From: Caldithrix sp.
Lineage (GTDB): Bacteria > Calditrichota > Calditrichia > Calditrichales > Calditrichaceae
NCBI GenBank assembly: GCA_020720405.1
Contig: DYOS01000003.1
Location: 1-64,000, forward strand
Length of the DNA stretch: 64,000 bases
Reading direction: 5' to 3'
The notes under the pieces were generated by a model. That model did no database searches, had not been told where the DNA came from, and saw only the letters and a program-made list of their open reading frames with translations. Positions 27,316 through 36,260 of the stretch are shown here, piece by piece. Position numbers and translations under genes: made by a program. How positions within the stretch are numbered: position 1 is the first letter of the stretch; each line of letters starts with the position of its first letter.

Positions 27316-28049
27316 TTTTGCATTTCTAAAGGAAAATTCAGATGAACAGCAAGGCCATGCCAGTTCTGCCCCGAACCAAGCGCCTCAAAATGGAGCCCGA
27401 GGCCGTTCCGTTTCATTTCCCGGTTATCCCGGCGGGCCAGACGCATGGCATTGATACCACTGACCAGGTGATTGAGAACAACCGCGGTATAAAAATAAAT
27501 TTTCTGATTGGAAACCATAGTAGCATCGATACGCATCCGGTCGTAAGTGTAACGATTGTCTTTTGAATCCCAGTTCCAATATTGGCTTGTCTCATCATAC
27601 AGCTCATCGAAATAACGTTGATTCGAGCGTTTCTCATTAAAGGCATACACATCATCATACTTGCCAATATCTATCAGGAACTGCTTATCAAAATTCATAG
27701 GGGTAGAAAGACCGGCATGATCTGCGGCATAAGCAATGTACTCATCCCTGAGATGATGATAATACTGATCGTTCAGCCACAAACCCAGCCAGAGGGATAC
27801 TTCCGCCGCAAAAAAGCTTTTGGCATAGGATGGATGACCCAGATAAAATTCTCCGGCGCCCGGCAAAACCAGTGAATACAAAAGTGCTTTGCTAATAGAT
27901 TTATACTGAATTCCGGCCGGATCATCCCAGGCTGAACCGCTGACATTTTCCTGCAGGTACGTTCCACTGCCGGTTTTATTCTCCTCCAGCCCGGCTTCCT
28001 GGGCCGAAAGCAGCATGCACATCGCACCAATAATAATAAGTGTTTTCAT
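27312..28049 (-). CDS. DUF5683-type exported protein, second of a tandem pair
   Basis: This 245-residue protein starts at the ATG at 28049, which overlaps the preceding stop (TGATG). It has a signal-like N-terminus (KTLIIIGAMCMLLSAQ), then the family core SKALLYSLVLPGAGEFYLG with a hydrophobic helix (KSFFAAEVSLWLGLW). A further hydrophobic helix follows (FYTAVVLNHLVSGINAM). The core LYSxxLPGAGxFxxG is shared with the gene before it (FSAVVPGAGQFANG), so the two are paralogues. Proteins of this type are common in Bacteroidetes and relatives; no function is established. Confidence 0.7.
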   Translation of the reverse strand: MKTLIIIGAMCMLLSAQEAGLEENKTGSGTYLQENVSGSAWDDPAGIQYKSISKALLYSLVLPGAGEFYLGHPSYAKSFFAAEVSLWLGLWLNDQYYHHLRDEYIAYAADHAGLSTPMNFDKQFLIDIGKYDDVYAFNEKRSNQRYFDELYDETSQYWNWDSKDNRYTYDRMRIDATMVSNQKIYFYTAVVLNHLVSGINAMRLARRDNREMKRNGLGLHFEALGSGQNWHGLAVHLNFPLEMQK

Positions 28050-28885
28050 CAGAACCTGACCTGTAACTGCCAGGATTGTATCCACTCGCCACGACGGTAT
28101 TGCGGCATAACCCTGAAATAGGCCATTTGTTTTTTGGCCGACCAGCCTGCCTCGAGGGCACTGATCACATGGTTGATCAAAATTGCATTTAACATATTCG
28201 TGGCGGTCTGGTAATAATCATTGGATTCGTTGCGCAGATCGCGGTACTTAGAAATATGCGGGGTTAGCTTCCCAAGATTTGAACTGATTTCGTAATGGTC
28301 GGGGGCCGGTACATCATCCCAGCCGACACCGAACTGACCCAGGTATTTATAGATCATTTCATAATATTGCTGAGTCTTGGTTTCCGGCAGAATATGGGTA
28401 TAGCCAAAGCGTGAATCGTTCTGAAGTTCAAGCAACATAGCCCGATCCTCTGCACTGTAACCAATCAGGGCATCGTCAACTACCTGAAGATTGTTTCCCG
28501 TCCACAGGCTAAGATCTACTGCATCGCGGTAAACTTCGGCCAGGTAGCGGTCTTCCGACCAGTGCAGCTCACCGTATTGACGCATTTCAGTATCCGTTTC
28601 CCCGCCCTTGTTATCATAGATGATATTGGCCGTCCACAAACCAGCTTCCAGGGTAAAAAAAGCGGCGGCTTTCCAGTATTGCCCGTTGGCAAATTGTCCG
28701 GCGCCCGGTACAACTGCCGAGAATAAAGCTGCTTTGGGCGGGGTCACCTTTAGGGCGGCTTCGTCCTGCTTTTGCCCGGCCGAGAGCAGACGGTATTTTT
28801 CAGCATTAAGCGGCAGCGGGTTTTGAGCCTGAAGTGCAGTGCTGCTGACCAATAACAGAATAACATAAAGGACGATTTTTTTCAT
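28049..28885 (-). CDS. DUF5683-type exported protein, first of a tandem pair
   Basis: This 278-residue protein has a signal peptide (KKIVLYVILLLVSSTALQAQ) and then PPKAALFSAVVPGAGQFANG, the DUF5683-like core. The hydrophobic helix AAAFFTLEAGLWTANI and a second one near residue 235 (NAILINHVISALEAG) follow. It is probably in or at a membrane of the envelope. It starts 11 nt after the large metallopeptidase/barrel gene and overlaps its paralogue downstream. The two diverge strongly outside the core, so the duplication is old. Function unknown. Confidence 0.7.
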   Translation of the reverse strand: MKKIVLYVILLLVSSTALQAQNPLPLNAEKYRLLSAGQKQDEAALKVTPPKAALFSAVVPGAGQFANGQYWKAAAFFTLEAGLWTANIIYDNKGGETDTEMRQYGELHWSEDRYLAEVYRDAVDLSLWTGNNLQVVDDALIGYSAEDRAMLLELQNDSRFGYTHILPETKTQQYYEMIYKYLGQFGVGWDDVPAPDHYEISSNLGKLTPHISKYRDLRNESNDYYQTATNMLNAILINHVISALEAGWSAKKQMAYFRVMPQYRRGEWIQSWQLQVRF

Positions 28886-28896
28886 AATCTTTCCCT

Positions 28897-31800
28897 TTAA
28901 AATTGTTTTTTCAACGGATAAACCCGCTCACGCAGATCAAAATCAAACAGGGCGCCGAAGTAATAACGCCATTCCCGGTTGTAGCGGATATCGCCATGCC
29001 GGACTTCATCGAGAGGATAGGCTGCTTCCAGAAAAAAGCGGGTCGGGAACAGGTAGAAGGAAAAAGTTTCCAGCCGGAGCTGGACACCAACATCTCTTTT
29101 AAAATCGGCGAGACTGGCCTTTTTCTCCGACCAGGCATTTCCGTAATCGGCAAAAAAGCCAAGATAAATTTTATCAAGGTTAATATGCAGCAGATGTTGA
29201 TTAATATCCTGCAGCAGCGGGAAACGGTATGAAACCGAACCGATCAGCTTGTGCCGGCCTTCAATACTGTAAAATGAATAACCACGCATACCAATCAGCC
29301 CGCCGGCGAACAGGTTAAAAAAACTGTCTACCGGACGGTCGATGTACCCGGCGCGCAACCGCAGGGCCAGACCGTGCGATTTCCAAAGCGGATTTTTGCC
29401 ATATTCTTCCCAGTCCAGATAGAACTGGTTAAACGTATAATTTTTGAAGCTTTCCAGGCCATACTGATTGGATGTGCTGAACCCGTCCAGAAAATCGTTG
29501 CTTTCCAGGGAATGGCGAAAATAGATATAGCGTCCGCCGCTGGGATTAATTTCCTGATGGCGGTCCGCGGCCACAAAATCCATCAGCGCCGACCATTCCA
29601 TGGCCTGCCCTTTAAGATAATTATAGCGGAACTCGGAGATGGACTGCTTTTGCCCGCTGATCGGGTCCGTTGCAGTGGCCAGGTGCAGCAAGGCGCCATA
29701 ACGCCGGTAAATCCAGCTCAGATCAAAACGAATTTTCCGGCTCAGCATATACCAGGTACCGACCCGGGCTTCGATCAGATTGAAGTCGACATCCCGCCCG
29801 AAACGCAGGTAACGCTGCTCGCCAATGGGGATGGATAGGGTATCGGTAATGCTGGCTGAAGCATTGTAGGCTTCGATGTAAAAATGTTTACCGGCCAGGT
29901 CATTAACGGTCATGTTGCCATAGAGATCGTATTCGCCATCGCTGTTGGCGGCGGCGCCAAAGATAAGGCTGGTTTTATCCAGCACATCGGCGTTGAAAAC
30001 ATAAAAGCCCGGTTTGACCGTGCCGTAATCAATCATCAACCGGGGCAGGATATGGATTCCGGTATAGGACGGGCGGTAATTTTTCCCGACCTGTTCAGGT
30101 TCAGGTATAAGCGGCCAGTCAGCCACCGGTACGTTCTCCGGGTAATCCGGGTCGTACCCGGCAAATTGGGGATCAAGTGCGTTGGGAACATCAAGCCGGT
30201 AAATTTTATAGCCGGCATTTTCATACTGGGCAAAGAGAATCTGCCCGTCCGGTCCGGATGCCGGCATCATTGCGCCGCCAATAACATTGGTCAGCAGTTC
30301 ACTCTGACCGGTTTCTTCATTCAGGCGGTAAATATTGTATATCCCGGTCTGACTGCCGGCGTAATAAATATACCTGCCCTGCGGGAATGGATAGCGGTAT
30401 TCCGGTTTCCCGTTGAGAATTTCGCGGAAGGTCCGGGTCTCAAAGGAATACATGGCCAGGTTGCGGCCGTAATCCGTGGCTGTGTCGAAAACGATACGCT
30501 GCCCGTCGGGCATCCAGCGCGGGTGAAAAATCTGCCGGCTGTCGGGGAAAACCAATAGCTGATCAAGGGATTCACCCAGATAAGCCACGGTGCGGAAAAG
30601 ATTTGGATCATCGCTGCCCTGCGTTTTCAAAACACCGCTTTCCACATCAAACCAGGTTGTTTGCCATTTGCTCCCGTTCAGATCATCGGGCAGACGAAGT
30701 GTGTTAAGCTGATGACGGCCATTGGCAGCGCTGACAAAAACCAGAGATTTCCCATCCGGGCTAAAGTCCGGGTTATTACCGCGCAGATTTTTAGTAAGCC
30801 GGATTTCCTTTTCCTGCTGCAGGTCATACAGAAATAAATCATTGAACAGACTGCCGTAGGGGTTGGCCTCGCGCCGGGCATAGGCAAGATAACGGCCATC
30901 CGGCGACCAACTCAGCGATGAGGAAACCTGTTCTGTCAGAGTTTTTTCTTCGCCGCTTTCCATATCCTGCAGGTACAGCCGGTTGAAACTGAAATAATCC
31001 TGGCCTTTGTTCGAAACCCAGGCTGCCCGTTTGCCATCCGGCGACCAGACCGGGTAAAGATTAGCATCGCCTTCGGTTTTAAATGGCTCACCCATTACCT
31101 GATGGGCCCGGATTTGTTCGGTCTGAGTGGTATAGCGCTCTTTCAGTTCCGTTTTCCAATCGCCATAAAGTTCTTCAGCCGGAAAGCCGGTCGCAATCTG
31201 CAGCACTGACGCGAAGTTCAGTGTGTTCCATTGGCGCGACACATCGGAAATTTTAGCCAGCAATGCCTCGCCAAAGCGGTCGGTCAGATAATTAACAAAG
31301 GCAAAACCCTGGTTATAGGCAGATTCATTGCCGTGGCTGTTTTTGCCAAAAACCGATATGGCATCAAATCCGAGCAGATTATTGTTCAGTGTGCGGTCCC
31401 GCAGAATCATTTCCCGGTGCGGATCACGGTAGTCGTGGCGTTGCCCGTCTACCTGATGCTGGGCGGTTCCCTCGGCGTACCAGACCGGAATCTGAATAGA
31501 ACTCAGGGGATAGGAAATAACGGTATTCGGAAAGCCGCGGACTACATCTTTGCGCCGTTCATCCTCATAGCCAAACCATTGGAAAAATCCGTAAGGCACG
31601 GTTTTGGATGTTTTGATCATGCTCTGGATGGAAATCATGTGCGTGTATTCATGGGTCACCACATCCTGCAGCCAGTTTTTGGTACCGCGCATGATATAAT
31701 CCAGGTTGGAAGCCCAGATTTCCACTTTGTCATCAAAGAAATAAGCCCCGCCGTTGGAATAATCATCTACATCACGGACGACAAAATGAATTTTCTTTTT

Positions 31801-32013
31801 GGGTTCGTAATGATACAAATCCACCAGCGGCTGATGAATTCTTTCAGCAATTTGGGAGATCGTATTGGCTGTGAAGCGGGTGCCGCTATGGTAATGAATT
31901 ACAAAATGATCTGTTTCAAAAGTTTTCCAGGTCAGCTCGGGATGGACATACTCGTAGCTTTGAGCAGCAAGCGCAGCGGCAAAGGCAAACAACAGAATAA
32001 GAGAACGAAGCAT
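28897..32013 (-). CDS. Metallopeptidase, beta-propeller and outer-membrane barrel fusion
   Basis: This 1038-residue exported protein combines three parts. Residues about 20-290 form a gluzincin-type peptidase with HEYTH (H121, E122, H125) and a downstream glutamate in WYAEGTAQH (E181), all zinc ligands present. Residues about 305-620 form a TolB-like propeller with repeats of the type YPVWSPDGKRAAW and LSWSPDGRYLAYA. Residues about 660-1038 look like an Omp85/BamA-type barrel: GGLIGMRGYSFYSIEG carries an RGY signature, and strands such as YLGFFADYGNAWS follow. It overlaps the upstream gene by TGATG. A surface-tethered or periplasmic peptidase with its own barrel is inferred; the substrate is unknown. 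Confidence 0.8.
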   Translation of the reverse strand: MLRSLILLFAFAAALAAQSYEYVHPELTWKTFETDHFVIHYHSGTRFTANTISQIAERIHQPLVDLYHYEPKKKIHFVVRDVDDYSNGGAYFFDDKVEIWASNLDYIMRGTKNWLQDVVTHEYTHMISIQSMIKTSKTVPYGFFQWFGYEDERRKDVVRGFPNTVISYPLSSIQIPVWYAEGTAQHQVDGQRHDYRDPHREMILRDRTLNNNLLGFDAISVFGKNSHGNESAYNQGFAFVNYLTDRFGEALLAKISDVSRQWNTLNFASVLQIATGFPAEELYGDWKTELKERYTTQTEQIRAHQVMGEPFKTEGDANLYPVWSPDGKRAAWVSNKGQDYFSFNRLYLQDMESGEEKTLTEQVSSSLSWSPDGRYLAYARREANPYGSLFNDLFLYDLQQEKEIRLTKNLRGNNPDFSPDGKSLVFVSAANGRHQLNTLRLPDDLNGSKWQTTWFDVESGVLKTQGSDDPNLFRTVAYLGESLDQLLVFPDSRQIFHPRWMPDGQRIVFDTATDYGRNLAMYSFETRTFREILNGKPEYRYPFPQGRYIYYAGSQTGIYNIYRLNEETGQSELLTNVIGGAMMPASGPDGQILFAQYENAGYKIYRLDVPNALDPQFAGYDPDYPENVPVADWPLIPEPEQVGKNYRPSYTGIHILPRLMIDYGTVKPGFYVFNADVLDKTSLIFGAAANSDGEYDLYGNMTVNDLAGKHFYIEAYNASASITDTLSIPIGEQRYLRFGRDVDFNLIEARVGTWYMLSRKIRFDLSWIYRRYGALLHLATATDPISGQKQSISEFRYNYLKGQAMEWSALMDFVAADRHQEINPSGGRYIYFRHSLESNDFLDGFSTSNQYGLESFKNYTFNQFYLDWEEYGKNPLWKSHGLALRLRAGYIDRPVDSFFNLFAGGLIGMRGYSFYSIEGRHKLIGSVSYRFPLLQDINQHLLHINLDKIYLGFFADYGNAWSEKKASLADFKRDVGVQLRLETFSFYLFPTRFFLEAAYPLDEVRHGDIRYNREWRYYFGALFDFDLRERVYPLKKQF

Positions 32014-34889
32014 CAGTGAACCACCATAATTTTAATAAGTGTTGAAACCGTTTTGGATGTGGTTTTTGCTTCGATATGGGCCAGGTAAATGCCCGAAGAA
32101 ACGGCGCTGACATTCCAGATTTTTTCATTGGCCTGATGGGCTGCACCCGGGCCGTCAAACTCGGTAACCGGATCACCGGCCAGGTCGAAAATCCTGATTC
32201 TGACCCGGGCTGCTTCGTTCAGATAATAGCGGATCGTTGTAAAATCACCCTGGTTTGGGTTGGGATAATTAAAAACGGATTTGACCGGCATAAGCCCGCC
32301 GGAAAGGGCCACCGGGTTTGAAGAAAGTGGCCGGAAACGGTTATTACCGGCAGTCAGATCGCTGCTCAGCCAGTCGCCCGGCTGAGGTAAACCCGAACCG
32401 ATCTTCCAACTGTACAAATTGCCATCGGCGCTTAGCAGAAGCAGCAGCATAAGACTGCGTCCGGAGTTATAGAAAAGTGCCGGTGCCCCGCCAATCGGCG
32501 CTGAGCAGGTCAGCGGAAAAATCGACTGCTCTTCATCGCCGATGCGGAAAAGGACTCCATTTTCACTGGCGATAAAAATTTCAGACCGGCTATCCTGGTT
32601 TTCATCCCACAACAATGGTGTGGTCAAAAAAGTATCATTTTTCTCCAGATTGAAGGATTTGGGAAAACCGCTTAATAAGCTGCCATTGAGATGACAGGCA
32701 AAAACCTGGTTTCCCGAGGCAAAAACCAGATCGGGCAGACCATTGCCATCCACATCGCCAACGGCAAATTCACCGGAAAAAGCGGGATCGGTATTGACAA
32801 TTCCTGTTGTTTTGTCCGCATCCATAATCCGGATTTGGTGCAGCGAGGGATCAAAACCTGCGCTCAGCATTTCCCCATTAGCATAAAAGGCGGTCAGGTT
32901 AATAAGCTCAAATCCCGAGGTCAGAACATACCCATCCGGGTCGATGAGCAGCGATCTGGCTTCAGCCGAAACCGGTTCAGAGCTAAGCTGTGTTCCGCTG
33001 TCAGACCATACTTCCAGTTGCAGATCAGCGGTAATAAAGGCAAGCCTGTTTTTCGCTGCCGCCACCAGACCCGGTTTGACGGTACGGTTAATGACAAATT
33101 GCTCCGTGAACTGTAAACCGCTCAGGGCTTCCGAAACCTGTAAGGCCTGAACAGACTGATTCAGCACGATATAAAGCAGAGCCGGGTTATCGGGATCTAT
33201 CAGAACCGTACTTATGGAATCCGTGGTGACCAACTGAGCCGGCCAGGAAATCTGCCGCGCTGCGCCGACCCCGGCCTCAACAAAAACCAGGCGCGAACCA
33301 TGATCATTCAGAACCAGCCATCCGCTATCCGGGGCCGGACTAAAATATTTTATGTTTTGCTTTCCGCTTCCGGGCATGGTGACGGAGATGGGATAACCCT
33401 GATCCAACCCACCCCGTTCAAAATTGAAATAGATAAGCGGACTTTTCTTTGTAGTAAAATTTTTTAGTGTAATCCCGGAATAAGCCCGGTTCACATTGGC
33501 CGCTGTTGACGGCCGGGTTTGCGGACCGAACTCATTGCGATACAGATAGGCCGGGTTACCGTCATACCAGAAATCAGCAAAATAGCCCAACTCGGTTTGA
33601 TAACCGGCATCTAACAGGGTGTAATATTTGCCAAGATCCTGCGACCCGTCGGCTTCTTCGAGATCGACCCCGCGCCGGGCATCATCGCCATTGATATGGT
33701 TTAATTCCAAACCAGCGCTGATCGCCTGGCGGTCAATATGCCAGATCAGTACGCCGCTGCCGGGCAGACCCAGATCATAATTTTCCACGCCTAAAAGAAC
33801 ACCGCTTGAATCGGAAATATGAATTTTCTCCGGGAAATGCTCAGCCAGCACTTCTAAGTAGCCGGGCAGTTTATCGGTAATTGCGGCGGCGTACAGGCTG
33901 TCCAGGTTTTGACCGGGCAGCCCGCGGTGTTCAAGCAGATAGTATTCATTCTCATTCAGCGGAATTTTAATCAGCTTTGAATGACCGCTGTTGGCAGCGG
34001 AAAAATAATTTTCCAGTCCGATTTGTGCCGAATCCGATTTTATTTCCAATGGAACATCCCAGCCCAGCCATTCCCGGGTAAAGGCTCCGGGCGGCGCCGG
34101 TATTAAACCGTTGGCATTGAGTAAACCGGCATCCATCAAGCCGAAACGACCAACTACAGTTCTGCCGCTCAGCGGATTAAACAGATCGGGCGCACCGAGA
34201 TAGCTGGCAATGTTGGAAACAAATAGTCCGGTCAGGGCAATCTGCAAACCTTCCTGATTCAGCATTTCCGGCAGGATAATGCCCTGGTTTATGAGCATAT
34301 CCTGATCAACCAGAAATCCGGAGAAAGCCGAGCCGTATATTCCCTGCAGAAAATTTTCGGTCAGGAAAAGCGAGGGGATATCCTGTGTCGTTTCATCAAA
34401 ATCGAATTCAATATCTTTACCGACCCCGGCATGGAAAACCACAATCAGATCATAATCAGCAAAACGGATATCCGGGTCGGCATCAGCCAAACCGAGGGCA
34501 TCGGCAAAAAGACGGGCCAGACCGCTGTTGATCTCCTGTTCGGTCGTATTGGGATTATAAAAGGACATTTTCTCCGGAAGCTGGTAAACCAGGTTTTGTT
34601 GCTTTGGGAAAACATCGCCGTCGATACGCACCAATCCACCGGAAACCGTATTAAAATAATGGTCGGCCGCCCGGATCTGGTCATAAAAATAAGTGCGGTT
34701 ATGAGGCGCCGGATCAATGGCATAAGGTGTGGTGGTTACACTGTCATCCAGCATCAGACCCCGGCCGGTAGTCAGCGGGTTGTCATCCGCGGGGAATTCA
34801 GCACGGATAGCGCAAATCTGTACGGTTCTCTGTGCGTAAAGCAGAAACGGAAGTGACAGTAACAAAATTAAACGTTGGATAGAGTTCAT
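32013..34889 (-). CDS. Secreted M6-like protein with a lost zinc-binding motif and type IX sorting domain
   Basis: This 958-residue protein has a signal peptide ending near LYAQ and an immune-inhibitor-A-like (M6) fold up to about residue 360. The stretch DYDLIVVFHAGVG, the later LGAPDLFNPLSG and FGLMDAGLLN, and TREWLGWDVPLEI correspond to M6 landmarks. Where M6 proteases have HExxH before LGLPDLY, this one has SNIAS (225-229), so both histidines and the glutamate are gone. A VCBS/FG-GAP-like repeat (VGDVDGNGLPDLVFASGN) follows. The C-terminus (FNYPNPNQGDF ... SGIYLAHI) is a type A sorting domain. It is probably a binding protein rather than a protease (inference). Confidence 0.75.
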   Translation of the reverse strand: MNSIQRLILLLSLPFLLYAQRTVQICAIRAEFPADDNPLTTGRGLMLDDSVTTTPYAIDPAPHNRTYFYDQIRAADHYFNTVSGGLVRIDGDVFPKQQNLVYQLPEKMSFYNPNTTEQEINSGLARLFADALGLADADPDIRFADYDLIVVFHAGVGKDIEFDFDETTQDIPSLFLTENFLQGIYGSAFSGFLVDQDMLINQGIILPEMLNQEGLQIALTGLFVSNIASYLGAPDLFNPLSGRTVVGRFGLMDAGLLNANGLIPAPPGAFTREWLGWDVPLEIKSDSAQIGLENYFSAANSGHSKLIKIPLNENEYYLLEHRGLPGQNLDSLYAAAITDKLPGYLEVLAEHFPEKIHISDSSGVLLGVENYDLGLPGSGVLIWHIDRQAISAGLELNHINGDDARRGVDLEEADGSQDLGKYYTLLDAGYQTELGYFADFWYDGNPAYLYRNEFGPQTRPSTAANVNRAYSGITLKNFTTKKSPLIYFNFERGGLDQGYPISVTMPGSGKQNIKYFSPAPDSGWLVLNDHGSRLVFVEAGVGAARQISWPAQLVTTDSISTVLIDPDNPALLYIVLNQSVQALQVSEALSGLQFTEQFVINRTVKPGLVAAAKNRLAFITADLQLEVWSDSGTQLSSEPVSAEARSLLIDPDGYVLTSGFELINLTAFYANGEMLSAGFDPSLHQIRIMDADKTTGIVNTDPAFSGEFAVGDVDGNGLPDLVFASGNQVFACHLNGSLLSGFPKSFNLEKNDTFLTTPLLWDENQDSRSEIFIASENGVLFRIGDEEQSIFPLTCSAPIGGAPALFYNSGRSLMLLLLLSADGNLYSWKIGSGLPQPGDWLSSDLTAGNNRFRPLSSNPVALSGGLMPVKSVFNYPNPNQGDFTTIRYYLNEAARVRIRIFDLAGDPVTEFDGPGAAHQANEKIWNVSAVSSGIYLAHIEAKTTSKTVSTLIKIMVVH

Positions 34890-34935
34890 ACAATTTCAAT
34901 TCCGGACATTGATAAAAGAAGGACCAGACCAGCAT

Positions 34936-34983
34936 AAAAAAAGGTCTTGTTTTTCACATCAGTATGCTGAAACAAGACCTTTT
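34936..34983 (-). terminator. Intrinsic terminator between the PorV-type gene and the M6-like gene
   Basis: A 13-bp stem (AAAAGGTCTTGTT with its complement, 34939-34951 and 34971-34983) encloses a 19-nt loop region and is followed by T residues on the minus strand. It starts 18 nt past the stop at 35002. Only 46 nt separate it from the next start codon at 34889, so the downstream gene depends on read-through or on a promoter overlapping this hairpin. Confidence 0.85.
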
Positions 34984-35001
34984 ACAATTTATTTCATAAT
35001 A

Positions 35002-36084
35002 CTAAAAGTCAACAGAAACGGAGAATCTCATGGTGTCCGATAGAGGATGGTTCTGCGCTGCGGAGATATAGCCAAAATCAAATCCGAACATATCCGCATA
35101 CATCAGACCGGCGCCAAAGGTAAGAAATTTACGGGCACCATATTTTTCGTCTTCATAGAAATACCCGGTGCGCAGGGCGATCAGGTTGCCGTACCAGTAT
35201 TCCATACCGACGGAATGGGAGAATCTTTTGAACGAATCTTCCTGCCCCCAGGTTGTGAAAAGCGCCGTGGTCCAGTCATCAGGTTTCTTGTCCTTGTATT
35301 TGCGGACCAGCAGGCGGTTCACATCGTAGAGGACATGAATCCGGTTGAATTCATCATCATACAGTTTATAGGAAAGCCCGAGACGCAGATTGGTGGGCAG
35401 CGGATCGGCCTGATCACGGTCAATATAAGTAATTTTTGGACCCATATTGGAAAGGTTAAAACCAAGACTAAGACGGTTCTGCAAATATGGTGTGGCAGGT
35501 GTCCAGAGCATACCCAGATCTACGGCAAATGTGGTGGCTACGCCTTTATCGTTTTCAGAGCCAACGGTAACATCCGAGAGTTGACTGTGGATGATTTTTA
35601 CATTTACACCGGTGCCAAGATTTTCCATTATTTTCGTGGCATAGGAAAGAGCAAAGGCATATTCATAGGAATCAAAAGTACCAAGCTCTGCCCCGTTTTC
35701 ATCGGTCCATACATTTTTACCCAGATTAAGGTAGGTAATACTTCCGCCCACTGTACCCAGATCTTCAATATAGTAACGGGCGGCCAGGTAATCGTAGTAC
35801 AGATCTTCAAAATTGAATTGGGGCAGCCATTTGGAATGCATAAAGGATATTTCGCCGACTTTGTCGGTTTCGGGATTTTCGTACTGAAAGGCCAGACCGG
35901 CCGGATTCCAGTAAACGGCATTGGCATCGTGAGCATAAGCCACACCGGCTTCACCCATTCCGCCATTGCGGGCGCCCGGAGAGATAACTAAAAAAGGAAC
36001 TGCGGCTTCACCCTGGGCAAAAACCACGGATTGCCCAAGAAAGGTTACAGCAAGAAAAAGTAGGAATGCAGTGAAGCGTTTCAT
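35002..36084 (-). CDS. PorV/PorQ-family outer-membrane protein
   Basis: This 360-residue protein has a signal peptide (KRFTAFLLFLAVTFLGQSVV) and then PFLVISPGARNGGMGEAGVA and NAVYWNPAGLAF, the landmarks of the PorV/PorQ family. The rest is a FadL-like barrel with strands such as LIALRTGYFYEDEK and ending MRFSVSVDF. A type IX shuttle or attachment role is inferred. The start has AGGAGG 6 nt upstream. The gene is flanked by a terminator (34936-34983) and by a structured leader with its own promoter (36100-36289), so it is largely an isolated, probably strongly expressed unit. The family protein at 8495-9490 is a paralogue. Confidence 0.88.
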   Translation of the reverse strand: MKRFTAFLLFLAVTFLGQSVVFAQGEAAVPFLVISPGARNGGMGEAGVAYAHDANAVYWNPAGLAFQYENPETDKVGEISFMHSKWLPQFNFEDLYYDYLAARYYIEDLGTVGGSITYLNLGKNVWTDENGAELGTFDSYEYAFALSYATKIMENLGTGVNVKIIHSQLSDVTVGSENDKGVATTFAVDLGMLWTPATPYLQNRLSLGFNLSNMGPKITYIDRDQADPLPTNLRLGLSYKLYDDEFNRIHVLYDVNRLLVRKYKDKKPDDWTTALFTTWGQEDSFKRFSHSVGMEYWYGNLIALRTGYFYEDEKYGARKFLTFGAGLMYADMFGFDFGYISAAQNHPLSDTMRFSVSVDF

Positions 36085-36254
36085 GATGGTCCTCCTGATA
36101 AAAAAAAACCGGTTAACCAGAACGTTTACCTTAACGTCTAATCAACCGGCGAAATGCACTCAGAGCGATTTGATAAAGGTAAACTTAAATAATTCAGTTT
36201 TGAAACTGTTTAAACCTTTAGCAAATAGCTGATAAGCAACCTCTTTTAAATTTC
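36085..36254 (-). promoter_or_regulatory. Structured leader with terminator and antiterminator-like segments before the PorV-type gene
   Basis: The predicted transcript starts near 36254 and reaches the start codon after about 170 nt. Near its end is a long hairpin (36109-36149). It has a 6-bp outer stem (CCGGTT/AACCGG), six further pairs with three wobbles, a one-base bulge and a 5-bp inner stem (ACGTT/AACGT), and is followed directly by nine T and then AGGAGG. About 45 nt earlier, 36176-36184 reads GTTTACCTT, the exact complement of AAGGTAAAC (36124-36132), which covers the loop and inner right arm of that hairpin. The two pairings exclude each other or form a pseudoknot, as in attenuators and riboswitches. 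No known riboswitch motif was recognised. Confidence 0.55.
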
Positions 36255-36260
36255 GGATCG

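Noticed and set aside
29374-32019. Several plus-strand frames of 150-260 codons opposite the peptidase-barrel gene
   Set aside because: They are shadows created by the codon use of the minus-strand gene; none shows domains or a start signal.
35047-35991. A 314-codon open frame on the plus strand
   Set aside because: It lies wholly antisense to the PorV-type gene, has no family likeness and an amino-acid make-up typical of a complementary frame.
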